Shown piece after piece: positions 1-6,865 of a DNA stretch of 12,120 nt. The position numbers were made by a program, and so were the translations under genes. The notes under the pieces are model-generated. The model was not told the origin of the DNA. It saw nothing but the letters and a program-made list of their open reading frames with translations, and did no database searches. This stretch comes from Euperipatoides rowelli (taxonomy: Eukaryota; Onychophora; Udeonychophora; Euonychophora; Peripatopsidae), in the NCBI GenBank assembly GCA_003024985.2, contig PXIH01S0005003.1; one strand, 5' to 3'. The number at the start of each line of letters is the position of its first letter. The first letter of the stretch is position 1.

Positions 1-770
1 GTTACCGGAAACAAACATATTATTTTGTTTGGCCTGTTCACGTATTTTTTCATTTCTATTTCATTTATTTATCGAGCCCAATCATTTTAAACGTATTCAA
101 TTTTTAAAATATTTTTGAGCTAATAGTTATAATTTTTATACAATTTATTGCAATCTAGTTTTTTAAGAAGATTTTATGACTATTTTGTTTTATAATGAAA
201 TGAAGACATTCCTAATTGCTCGGACATAAAATTACTTGTCCCATACAGGAAAAATGATAAAATTCAACAATGGTGAAAACTATAGACTGAAATATTTACA
301 AAATTTTAATTATTGTTAACCTTTTTATTTAGATACAATATAATAATAACAACAGCAACAATAACAACAATATCCAGCAAACAAAATAAAGAAAATAAAA
401 ATTATTTCCTCAAAGTCAAATTTAATACTGTATTAAACAAATTTAAAATAGTTACAGTATTTATCAAAAATAATTAGAAATTTGTCAAATTTTTAACATG
501 TTAGCTAAATGTGTATTGAGAACTTCCTCAATCATTTTTCATTTGTCAAAATTTAAAATGAAAGTTTTTTCTCCCACAAGTCAAATGGGTACAAAATAAA
601 TTATTTAGTTGTTTTTTTTTTAAATGGACCTGATATTATTTATTAATTTGAGAAAATTTTATTTTTCTATTATAGATAAAGTTAATCAGGGGTCTAAACA
701 TTGGTGTTGTTTACCTTGATCACATGACTACAAATGAAACAAATGATTATCTCCATTATAAAATAAAATT
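1..770. other. AT-rich spacer without recognisable gene
   Basis: No open frame of useful length and no protein motif was seen on either strand. The stretch is strongly A/T rich with many homopolymer runs. The only structured piece is the trinucleotide tract at 341-371, listed separately. It probably represents intergenic or intronic animal DNA; I cannot tell which. Confidence 0.6.
341..371. repeat. Imperfect AAC/AAT trinucleotide microsatellite
   Basis: A short run of AAT units passes into AAC units with one AGC interruption. The units are visible directly, and the length is about ten triplets. No function is inferred. Confidence 0.75.
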
Positions 771-826
771 ATGAAAGCAAATTTTGATCAATTAATGTTA
801 AAGCAAATGATATCTAGTCTAATTTC

Positions 827-872
827 ATTATTATTACTATTACTACTACTACTACTACTACTACTATTATTA
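827..872. repeat. (ATT)n/(ACT)n trinucleotide microsatellite
   Basis: ATT triplets grade into a pure run of about ten ACT triplets and back to ATT. Read in one frame this gives a run of leucine codons, so the 60-codon open frame around it (771-953) is best explained by the repeat and not by a real protein. Triplet tracts like this commonly vary in length between individuals. Confidence 0.9.
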
Positions 873-953
873 AACAGTTTATTAAATAATCAACAAGAAT
901 ACACACAATTAAATGACCATAGCAGCAAAGATGAAGTGCGATTTTACAAATAA

Positions 954-1340
954 TGATTTACGCACATAATAATAAAAAGTAATAAAATTGAAAATACATA
1001 AATCAGCAATCAAAAACAAATCAAAACAAATATGGTGATAGTCAATTAGAGTTGCAAGGAGAACTAAAAATGTTGATTAAGAGCCAGGGTCATTGCAAAA
1101 ATAGGCAAATTCTTTTTTTGTTTCATATGTGTTTGATGAACAAACAATATATTAGCGGTTCTAATAAGGCATAGATAGCGAGATTTCACCAAACAAGGGT
1201 GCAAGCTGGCTTCTGCATTCAGATTTTAAAATATTGAAAAATTAGTAAAAAGAATGTGTTAATTCACAGCAAGTGTGCTAATGCACAATAGATGTACTAG
1301 TATTGTATGAACAAGGTATTTTTACAGATTATGCCTTATC
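954..1340. other. AT-rich spacer upstream of LINE copy A
   Basis: Nothing recognisable is coded here. A small palindrome, TGTGC with a TAAT loop and GCACA, lies at 1274-1287. Just before the YADD box of copy A, around 1313-1340, a reading QGIFTDYALSYI hints at the RT block that normally precedes YADD, followed by a deletion, but the match is too weak to extend the element with confidence. Confidence 0.45.
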
Positions 1341-1349
1341 TTATATATG

Positions 1350-1925
1350 CTTTTATATGCTGATGATCTTAAAATCTATAGTGAAATCTCTTTTGAAGGT
1401 TCTTCCTTGTTACTCCAGAATATAATTTTTTAAAAAATAGTTTTAAACATGTAGCTGAAGATTTAATTTTAAATCGCAATAAAATTTCTGTCTTGCATTA
1501 AGGGAAAAACAATCCTAAAACCAAATATTATATTGATGATACTTAAATCAAATCAGTTGAATATCAAAATGATTTAGAAATCATTTTGGATTCTGCATTT
1601 TATTTTTAACCGAATATTAGTCGCAACAAATTTAAAAACAAAGTTTTGGTTTTATTAAAAACAATTTTAAATGTATGATTACAACCTTATATAGATTACA
1701 ATTCAGCTTTTGTTTTTTGTCTTTAAGTTTTTTACTAATTTGTTATATTATATATTATAGCTTTGTTTTTATACAACTTTATAAAAGAAACCTGAAAGAA
1801 ATTTGAACCTTCTAGAGATTTGAATACTTTTGGAGAAATCAACGAAGGAATTCAACAATAATGCTTAATGTGATTCCATTATTAGAAGATAAAAGGAGAT
1901 CTGAAGTTATAAATGTTAAGCAATA
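1350..1925 (+). pseudogene. Reverse transcriptase fragment (YADD box to C-terminal region), broken
   Basis: The sequence at 1350-1382 reads LLYADDLKIYS without interruption. YADD is the catalytic motif of reverse transcriptase that binds the two metal ions, and the residues around it match the LINE pattern (F/Y)ADD(I/L)K(L/I)Y. The frame continues to a stop at about 1431, then conserved residues resume in other frames. Downstream blocks correspond to the RT thumb (NPKTKYYID, then DLEIILDS) and the QRR...L..RR segment after the thumb in CR1/jockey-type elements. At least five stops or frameshifts rule out function. A 46-47 bp direct repeat interrupts the coding remnant at 1714-1760 and recurs just after it. 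The clade (CR1/L2/jockey group) is inferred from motif style only. Confidence 0.75.
1714..1760 (+). repeat. Direct repeat, copy 1 (47 bp)
   Basis: This block recurs at 1928-1973 with five mismatches and one single-base gap. It begins TTTTTGT, contains TACTAATTT in the middle and ends TATTATAG. It lies between two conserved blocks of the copy A reverse transcriptase that are normally contiguous, so it looks inserted or duplicated. The resemblance to an intron 3' end (TACTAAT branch-like site, T-rich tract, terminal AG) is noted but unproven. Confidence 0.7.
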
Positions 1926-1927
1926 GG

Positions 1928-1973
1928 TTTTTGTCCTCAAGTTTTTACTAATTTACTATATTATTTATTATAG
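1928..1973 (+). repeat. Direct repeat, copy 2 (46 bp)
   Basis: This is the second copy of the block at 1714-1760, 214 bp downstream in the same orientation. It again carries TACTAATTT and ends in TATTATAG. It sits immediately after the LEDKRR block of copy A and before its C-terminal tail block. Confidence 0.7.
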
Positions 1974-2159
1974 GTAAGAATTACAAGTGCTTTTTAGATT
2001 TAAAATTACATATGAACATTAATCTACCCAGTGCCTGAAATAAGTTTGAATTTAGTCTATTACTTGAAATTGATGTTGGTTTATTTATAATTGTTATTCT
2101 TAACTATAGCCTATTCCTGTATTTGAAATTTTAACAGACGATAGTTAGAATTTAATAAA

Positions 2160-2312
2160 GGTGGCTATTGTGATTGATTCATCTCTGATGATGCTAAGGC
2201 CCTCATTTGTGATAAGTGCACAAAATGGGCCCATGCAACTTGTTTAAGTTATTCTTCACAATTTTATAAATTGCTTGCATAAAGTAAAGATTCTTGGTTG
2301 TGCAGCAAATGA
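2160..2312 (+). other. PHD-finger remnant within LINE ORF1
   Basis: One reading frame gives, after two in-frame stops are ignored, the spacing of a C4HC3 PHD finger: Cys at 2169, the CDKC pair at 2208 and 2217, W at 2226, His at 2232, Cys at 2241, the conserved SW at 2292-2297 and Cys at 2301. Two ligands are lost. The partner of the first Cys is glycine (GGT at 2160), and the final Cys has become a TGA stop (2310). Both are single-base changes from TGT or TGC. In CR1-like LINEs this finger lies near the start of ORF1. The region is a fossil, but its signature is the best evidence for the family. Confidence 0.75.
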
Positions 2313-3005
2313 AGATTTACAATCCAAAATAACTGCAATGTTAGAAGAATTTAGAAGTTGTAAAATTGAACCGACTAGTGTAAAAATATCAAAAATATAT
2401 TAAATAAAATTGAAAATTTGTGATACTCAGTAAGTGAGCGAGTACATAGGAAAATAGCTGATTAATCTTGAACTATGCCAAATACAAAAGATTGCCTAAA
2501 ATCTAATATCGAGAAATTAGATATGAAAGTAAATAAAATTTCAAAGGAGGCAAATAGCTTAAAATATTTTCCAGATATAAAATAGGAAATATCAACAAAA
2601 TTGGAAGAATATGAAAGAAAGAAAAATATCATTTGAAGTATATTTGGATCAAACAAGAAAAGTCTTAGAAAAAACAATTACTGTATATGGAAACAATAGT
2701 AAATAAGTTCTTCAATCTATTTGATATCAAAATAAATCAGATTATGGCATAATAAAATTTTATTTTAGTCAGTTAAAACAAATTACTTTTATTATTACAG
2801 TTATAGAAAGATTTTGACTTCAGATGATCCTGAAATAAATAAACTGTTTCTATCTATGGGCAGAACTAACGTAGAAAGGATTAAAATTAAAGAAATGAAA
2901 AAAGATGATAAAGAAAGGAATTCTGAAGGTGAAGATCTTATTTTATACAGAAATGCAATTATAGATCAAAAACTCTTGAAAATAAAAAACAAATTAAGGG
3001 AATAA
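2160..3005 (+). pseudogene. LINE ORF1 pseudogene: PHD finger, coiled coil, RRM-like and C-terminal domains
   Basis: ORF1 proteins of LINEs bind the element RNA and act as chaperones. Reading across frames, the segment shows: (1) a PHD-type zinc finger at 2160-2312; (2) a lysine/glutamate-rich helix at about 2490-2610, including LKSNIEKLDMKVNKISKEAN, a likely coiled coil; (3) EEYERKKNII then IFGSNK at about 2604-2660, the usual start of the RRM-like domain of LINE ORF1 proteins, followed by VNKFFNLFDIKINQIM at about 2698-2745; (4) an open stretch to 3005 with KIKEMKKDDKERNSEGED, resembling the C-terminal domain with its K..R..EGE signature. Stops and frame changes occur between and inside the domains, so no intact protein can be made. 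Domain calls are by eye. Confidence 0.7.
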
Positions 3006-3039
3006 AATATCAAAACAGTAATTAAAGAATTTAGGAATT

Positions 3040-3660
3040 TGTTTTACTAATATAATATCTATCATAAACAAATTTGAAGAATTAGTCAGTTTATGTAATG
3101 TTATGTTAATACTCCAGACATCGTTATAACAACATAACGTTGGTTTTCAAGTCAAGATCTAAATGAGTATTAAACAATTAGAAAAGATATATTGCAAAGA
3201 GGAGGAGGTATTATTATGTATCAGATAGACTAGATTACATAGAATTAGATTTATCTGATGTGAAAATGTACTATTTGAAATAACATTACAAATTCTAAAT
3301 ATTTATTTGCAGCATTTTGTTGCCCACCGAATCATTTTAAAACAGAAGATAGTACCATACTAATATTCTGAAATATCTTAATTGTATGAAAAATGTAATT
3401 AATTACAATGATGTGATCATAGTGGAAGATTTTAATATCCCATTTATAAATTAGAAAATGGGAACAAGTGATTACAATAGTTTTGGATATAAATTTGTGG
3501 ACTTCACTCAGGAAAAAAATTTTGACACAAAATATTGATTCGATGACAAGAATGGGAAATCGAGTCAATCTCTTTTGGATCTAGTTTCTTAACATTAAAC
3601 TCTTATGGATTCAAATATTGAAAAGTTTTCACCTATTTCTACTAGTGGTCACTTAGTAAT
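3040..3660 (+). pseudogene. Apurinic-type endonuclease domain of LINE copy B, degraded
   Basis: Conserved pieces read in order on the plus strand: an N-terminal NI.SI.NKFEELVSLC block at 3048-3105, a QRGGGI-like block near 3196-3215, FCCPPNHFK at about 3317-3345, DVIIVEDFNIPFIN at 3410-3452, YNSFGYKFVDFTQEKNF at 3474-3525, QSLLDLVS near 3567-3590 and STSGHLVISF at 3638-3667. In this family the GDFN motif carries a catalytic Asp and Asn, and the SDH motif supplies the last Asp-His pair. Here GDFN reads EDFN (3425-3436) and SDH reads SGH (3644-3652), so the Asp of the last pair is gone. Frameshifts and stops break the domain in several places. Confidence 0.75.
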
Positions 3661-4339
3661 CAGTTTCAACTATTAGTTAGAAAAAATGAGCAATAGTGTA
3701 AGTACAACTTATATTAACTATACCAATGTCAATTCCGAAAAAAATGAAAGATCTAAAAAATATAAAGTATACAGTTTGTTTTGTAAATGTTTCTAGTTTT
3801 CTAAGTGTTATAATAACATTATGGATAATATTATATTGGATGATAATATACGAGGAAAATAGTTTTACACGATGACAAAATAGGAAATGAGTAAGATAAT
3901 AATTTATTAAGTGCTTTCCGTAATTATTTGAAAAATAAAATTAATCTCAATTTGAATCATTAAAAAACACTTTGTAATAAATTGAATACCATAATCAAAT
4001 CAGAACAAAAATACAAGGTAAATATTATTGAAAGGTATAAAATAACCTTACTATATTATTCAAGATACTGTATTCAAGAGCTATTCTAAGTAATTAAGAT
4101 AGAATAAAAGAAATTAATGACTTAGTAGGTAATAAACATATCAAGTGTTGGAAATAGCTGAAATTTTAAAAAAATATTTTACCAGTTTAATAGGTCAGAT
4201 AATATAGAAGAATCTATACTATGTACAGAGGAATTTGAGCCTATACAAATTAATACCATCAATAATAATATTATAAATATATAAAAACATACTAAAACTA
4301 TTTCAGAAAATGGAATTTCAAATTATATAATAAAAAAAA

Positions 4340-5086
4340 TTAAATCATTCGTTGTGTAACATTTTGGAGAAATTTACTATTTGGTCAAATTCCTAAAAGC
4401 TGAAAAATTGGAATAAAAAAAAAATCTAAATTTTTTTTAAAAAAAGGGTCAAAAAGGGAATTTAAAAACTATAGACCTCTAATAATAATTACTTCTGCAA
4501 ATTCCAAAATTGCAGGGAAAAAAAACTATTATTAATAGATTTCAAAAGCATATAGTTGAAAATAATATTTTGTGCAAAAAGCAATTTAATTTTAGATAAA
4601 ATTATTCAGTAAACTCATGTCTTTTATATGGTACTAACATTCTAACAAAATTTTAAGTTATCGACACCTACAGAAATAGTTTATTTCACTCTTAAATAGC
4701 GTTTGACATGGTTCAACACTCATTATTTATTAAAAAATCTTAAATATATAAATTTCATACTATCTAATAATTTTTTTTTTTAAAAAAAAATAGATACATA
4801 ATTTATAAGTTCAGATAAATGGAGTTACAGTAGATAAAACTGAAATTACTAGGGGCTTCCTCTAGGAGAAATCTCATCTACAACTTTCTTCAACATATAA
4901 AATACAAGGTGAATATAGAACAAAGGAAAGTTTAATTTATAGATTTAAAATTAATAAAAAATATTTCCTCAATTGAAGAAGAAATTGTGTTCCAATAAAA
5001 ACTAATATTATTTGTGTATGGTTATTGAATAACTCTCTGATCCTAAACTCGATAAAATCAATTTGTGAGATTTGGTACAATATATA
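4340..5086 (+). pseudogene. Reverse transcriptase fingers and palm of LINE copy B, degraded
   Basis: Recognisable blocks are LFGQIPKS near 4374-4402 (usually followed by W-K), NYRPL at 4467-4481, INRFQKHIVENNIL at about 4531-4573, AFDMVQH at 4699-4719 (the first catalytic Asp block of the palm), NGVTVDKTEIT followed by GLPLGEISSTTFF at about 4817-4891 (the GVPQG-type block), a damaged YADD box at 4938-4949 and the thumb start WLLNNSLILN at 5019-5048. Order and spacing agree with LINE reverse transcriptases. In-frame stops are frequent and a short deletion removes the core of YADD, so the enzyme is inactive. Confidence 0.75.
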
Positions 5087-5094
5087 GTAATAAG
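5087..5094. repeat. Left 8-bp target-site duplication of the hAT element (GTAATAAG)
   Basis: GTAATAAG directly precedes the left end of the element and recurs exactly at 5584-5591 after its right end. It fits the nTnnnnAn target preference known for hAT transposons. Confidence 0.93.
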
Positions 5095-5104
5095 CAGGGG
5101 TGTC
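5095..5104 (+). repeat. Left terminal inverted repeat of the hAT MITE
   Basis: CAGGGGTGTC, the exact reverse complement of the right end at 5574-5583. Similarity beyond ten bases is weak. Confidence 0.93.
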
Positions 5105-5129
5105 TGAATTAAGGGAGCCTGGGTGCCAT

Positions 5130-5160
5130 GGCTCCTGAATAAAATGAGCTGGCTCCTGAA
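5130..5160 (+). repeat. Left subterminal repeats GGCTCCTGAA x2 of the hAT MITE
   Basis: Two exact copies of GGCTCCTGAA start at 5130 and 5151. The inverted form GGGAGCC lies just outside them at 5113-5119. Short subterminal motifs in hAT elements are known transposase-binding sites; that role here is inferred only. Confidence 0.7.
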
Positions 5161-5528
5161 AAAATTATCAATTTTAATGTTTAATGACCTTCACCAATAA
5201 CGTCAGTATAATAACGTTTATCTAAAAATTAAATACATAAGTTACAAATAGTTTTTCTTGCTTTTTCAATAATTGTTACCAAGCTTAAAATAAATTTATG
5301 ATGATAAATTTGAATGGTCCAGTACTTCAAGAATTTGATCCATCAAAAGCAATTAATCATTGTTTTTTTAGTGAAAAAATGTCTAGACATAAACATGGAC
5401 AGAAAAATAAGTAAATTATACCATAAGTTTTTACATAGACAAATTTATTTACCATTTAAATATTGTTAAATATATGTATTTTAAATTTTTTTGCAACAAT
5501 GCATGTGCACCCCCCCCCCTTCTTACCT

Positions 5529-5558
5529 GGCTCCTAACAATTTTTGCCGGCTCCTGAA
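5529..5558 (+). repeat. Right subterminal repeats of the hAT MITE
   Basis: GGCTCCTAAC at 5529-5538 and GGCTCCTGAA at 5549-5558 have the same orientation as the left copies, so the motif is a direct and not an inverted repeat across the element. A C9 run (5511-5519) lies just upstream. Confidence 0.7.
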
Positions 5559-5573
5559 CTTTTGGAAGATTTG

Positions 5574-5583
5574 GACACCCCTG
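5574..5583 (-). repeat. Right terminal inverted repeat of the hAT MITE
   Basis: GACACCCCTG, the exact reverse complement of the left end at 5095-5104. Confidence 0.93.
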
Positions 5584-5591
5584 GTAATAAG
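5584..5591. repeat. Right 8-bp target-site duplication of the hAT element (GTAATAAG)
   Basis: Exact copy of 5087-5094, directly after the right TIR. The LINE RT frame resumes from here. Confidence 0.93.
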
Positions 5592-5760
5592 ACCTATTAT
5601 GTTGGGAATTGGTAAATGCCATAATCATCATACTATAAAAGATCTTGGAGTGATGTTTGATCATAAACTATCATTTACATTACATGTTGATTATTTGATT
5701 AAAAAAAAAGCAAGTGCTAAGTTTGGAATAATAAAAAATAGGATCAAATATGTGGTATAA
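5584..5760 (+). pseudogene. RT thumb of LINE copy B, segment right of the hAT element
   Basis: The open frame reads TIKDLGVMFDHKLSF followed by LIKKKASAKFGIIKNR and a TAA stop at 5758-5760. KDLGV.FD..LSF...H and the later A...FG.I.R pattern are hallmarks of the segment after YADD in CR1/jockey-type LINE reverse transcriptases. The open frame can be read leftward into the MITE (from 5491), but those codons are transposon sequence and not part of the protein. Confidence 0.8.
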
Positions 5761-5844
5761 TTTTAAGATAATATATAGTATATACTGTACATACTGTACT
5801 TCCACTATACAGATATTATACTCAGCAATATTCTTAATGTATAA

Positions 5845-5928
5845 AAAGGATCTGGAAAGGTAGATAGACATCCGAATATGTTTTTATGGTATGTACTGAC
5901 TTCCGGTATAACTGCTTCCAGATCCTTT
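5845..5928. repeat. Perfect 13-bp inverted repeat with 58-bp loop
   Basis: AAAGGATCTGGAA at 5845-5857 is the exact reverse complement of 5916-5928. It lies in the C-terminal tail region of LINE copy B; the right arm overlaps the conserved ASRSF codons. It may be chance, a small local inversion-duplication, or part of an RNA structure. No function is assigned. Confidence 0.6.
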
Positions 5929-5976
5929 AACTTATTCAAAAAATCAATTGAATTTATTTTCGCAAAGTTTATGTAA

Positions 5977-6199
5977 ATATCGTGATGATTTGTGTATGAC
6001 TTTTTTTCTTGTAGTTTTTGCCTGTTGATAGTTTGCAAAGATGTATCTAACATAAAAATGCTTGTAGTGATTTGAGTTGGTGTTTACTTATATGTAATAC
6101 AACATGTTTGTATAATGTTTTATTTATTTTTAAAAATGCCTCACATGTAAAAGTCTTTAGACTTATCATGTATTGATATAAATAAATAAAATAAAAAAC
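5977..6199 (+). other. 3' untranslated region and tail of LINE copy B
   Basis: After the last coding block come about 220 bases without motifs, then a small stem, AAGTC/GACTT with a TTTA loop at 6151-6164, and TGTATTGATATAAATAAATAAAATAAAA-like sequence at 6169-6198. A short 3' hairpin followed by an A/T-rich tandem tail is the usual terminus of CR1/L2-type LINEs, recognised by the element's own reverse transcriptase. The AATAAA-like units could also serve as polyadenylation signal. The exact end within 6186-6199 cannot be set without a target duplication. Confidence 0.6.
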
Positions 6200-6320
6200 C
6201 AGATAAAAATAAATTGGAGAAAAACTTTAGATATTTTACTTACGAGATTATACGATTCAAAAAATTGACTTGTGAAGAAAAAAATTTAAAAATGACAAAG
6301 TTTTATCCCTTTACAGTGTA

Positions 6321-6400
6321 CAGAGTGTCCGAGAATTACCTTTATGATAATGATTTACATAACTCATGAACCAAAAGTCGTATCCACAAACCGTTTGCTG
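6321..6400 (+). repeat. Left terminal inverted repeat of the mariner-type element
   Basis: It pairs with 6866-6944. The best block, CATAACTCATGAACCAAA (6358-6375), is an exact reverse complement of 6880-6897. The outer part is imperfect, with small gaps. Confidence 0.8.
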
Positions 6401-6601
6401 CGATTTGTTTATAATGTCATTAGGTCCCTACATGTGACTATTTTGTTGCACAAAGCACATCAAAGTGAAACTCAATTTCATGTCATGTGTTGGACAGCAT
6501 ATTTTTCGTAATGGTATCTGTTATTCGAGTGTTAAGAACATTAAAGTTTGGTACAGGTATGTGGTAAACCATGGTCATTAACATAACAAACAAAAAAAAA
6601 T

Positions 6602-6678
6602 CCACCTGTCTGGAATGATGCGTCCAAAACCTGATGAACAGCTACACTCAATTGCGATGGTGCACTGTCTTGTCGAAA
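6602..6678 (-). pseudogene. Mariner-like transposase fragment (second Asp block)
   Basis: The minus strand reads FRQDSAPSQLSVAVHQVLDA then SFQTGG. This matches the pattern FQQD.APPH....VR..LD..FP.RW of mariner-type DDE transposases, where the Asp of QD is the second catalytic residue. The His of the usual APPH is Gln here. A run of about 12 T on this strand (A on the plus strand, 6697-6708) precedes it, and no long frame joins it to an upstream or downstream catalytic block. It is a relic in a deleted element. Confidence 0.65.
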
Positions 6679-6865
6679 CAAAGCATGGGCTTCTCAAAAA
6701 AAAAAAAAGGTTATTTCCCATACCCTGTTTGATATTTGCATTGGACAGTTACAGGAGATTTAATATCGGCCAGCAACAGCACACATTGTGCATTTTCTTA
6801 TATGGACACCAAATGCTTGGTGTGCCATCTATTGGTTTTTTGAGTTGATTAATTTTACAAAAGGT

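Larger units (their letters stand above)
1341..2080 (+). mobile_element. LINE (non-LTR retrotransposon) remnant, copy A, 5'-truncated
   Basis: This is a dead fragment of a LINE ORF2, starting near the catalytic YADD box of reverse transcriptase and running to the C-terminal tail. Conserved blocks appear in the expected order on the plus strand: YADDLKIY at 1356-1379, a thumb block with NPKTKYYID and a DLEI segment around 1510-1600, a QPYIDYNSA block near 1685-1710, an NQRR...PLLEDKRR block near 1835-1900, and an LPSA...NKFE tail near 2022-2050. Stops and frameshifts separate them. The missing 5' part (endonuclease and early RT) is typical of incomplete target-primed reverse transcription. A thumb block in copy B shows that this is a separate insertion, not the displaced end of B. 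The exact 3' end is unclear; it may reach about 2155. Confidence 0.75.
5095..5583. mobile_element. Non-autonomous hAT element (MITE), 489 bp, intact ends
   Basis: The element has perfect 10-bp TIRs (CAGGGGTGTC at 5095-5104, GACACCCCTG at 5574-5583) and is flanked by a perfect 8-bp duplication, GTAATAAG. CAGGGGTGTC is a typical hAT end, and 8 bp is the hAT duplication length. It encodes no visible transposase, so it must have been moved by an enzyme made elsewhere. Inside both ends are copies of GGCTCCTGAA (5130-5139, 5151-5160, 5549-5558, and a variant at 5529-5538), all in the same orientation; these may be subterminal transposase-binding sites. It inserted into the RT thumb of LINE copy B. 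Identical TIRs and duplications suggest it is younger than the LINE around it. Confidence 0.93.
3006..5976 (+). pseudogene. LINE ORF2 pseudogene: endonuclease plus reverse transcriptase, interrupted by a hAT element
   Basis: ORF2 of a CR1-like LINE nicks target DNA with an apurinic/apyrimidinic-type endonuclease and copies the RNA with its reverse transcriptase. The endonuclease spans about 3040-3660, a linker about 3660-4330, RT fingers and palm about 4340-4950, thumb 5019-5086 and 5584-5760, and C-terminal tail 5848-5976. Stops and frameshifts occur throughout. The hAT element at 5095-5583 separates the two thumb blocks. Removing it and one target copy brings the blocks next to each other, off by one frame. 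The tail block reads SGITASRSFNLFKKSIE, matching the usual A.S...FKK ending of such proteins. Confidence 0.75.
2160..6199 (+). mobile_element. CR1-like LINE, copy B, nearly full-span but dead
   Basis: A plus-strand non-LTR retrotransposon whose two open reading frames can be traced in order through many stops and frameshifts. ORF1 has a PHD finger, coiled coil, RRM-like and C-terminal domains (2160-3005). ORF2 has an endonuclease, reverse transcriptase and C-terminal tail (about 3010-5976). The 3' region ends in a small hairpin (6151-6164) and an ATAAATAAATAAAATAAAA-type tail (6180-6198), as expected for CR1/L2-type elements that end in short A/T tandem repeats instead of plain poly(A). A PHD finger in ORF1 is a known feature of CR1-like LINEs. 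About 4.0 kb remain, of which 489 bp is an inserted hAT element and 8 bp its target duplication. The 5' edge is not defined; the element may begin somewhat before 2160. Confidence 0.8.

Noticed and set aside
771-953. 60-codon open frame with a long leucine run, looking like a membrane segment
   Set aside because: The leucines come from the ACT/ATT trinucleotide microsatellite at 827-872; flanking codons match no family and there is no other coding evidence.
1356-1367. YADD motif considered as a bacterial retron, group II intron or diversity-generating RT
   Set aside because: Flanking motifs (DLKIY, DLGI-like thumb, QRR, LP...FK tail) are of LINE type, and no intron RNA, msr/msd or variable repeat is present.
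2462-2677. Minus-strand open frame of 71 codons
   Set aside because: It is antisense to the LINE ORF1 coiled-coil and RRM-like region; the plus strand carries the recognisable motifs.
3200-3212. AGAGGAGGAGG resembling a bacterial ribosome binding site
   Set aside because: It falls inside the degraded endonuclease (QRGGG codons) and the window is eukaryotic.
3332-3568. Minus-strand open frame of 78 codons
   Set aside because: It lies antisense to the endonuclease block with VEDFN and YNSFGYKF; a shadow of decayed coding sequence.
5449-5664. Minus-strand open frame crossing the hAT boundary
   Set aside because: It spans MITE and LINE sequence, so it cannot be an ancestral gene; no motif.
5805-6053. 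Minus-strand open frame of 82 codons
   Set aside because: It is antisense to the LINE C-terminal tail and 3' region; no family resemblance.
6615-6848. Plus-strand open frame of 77 codons
   Set aside because: The transposase-like reading is on the opposite strand (6602-6678); this frame is its shadow and crosses an A12 run.
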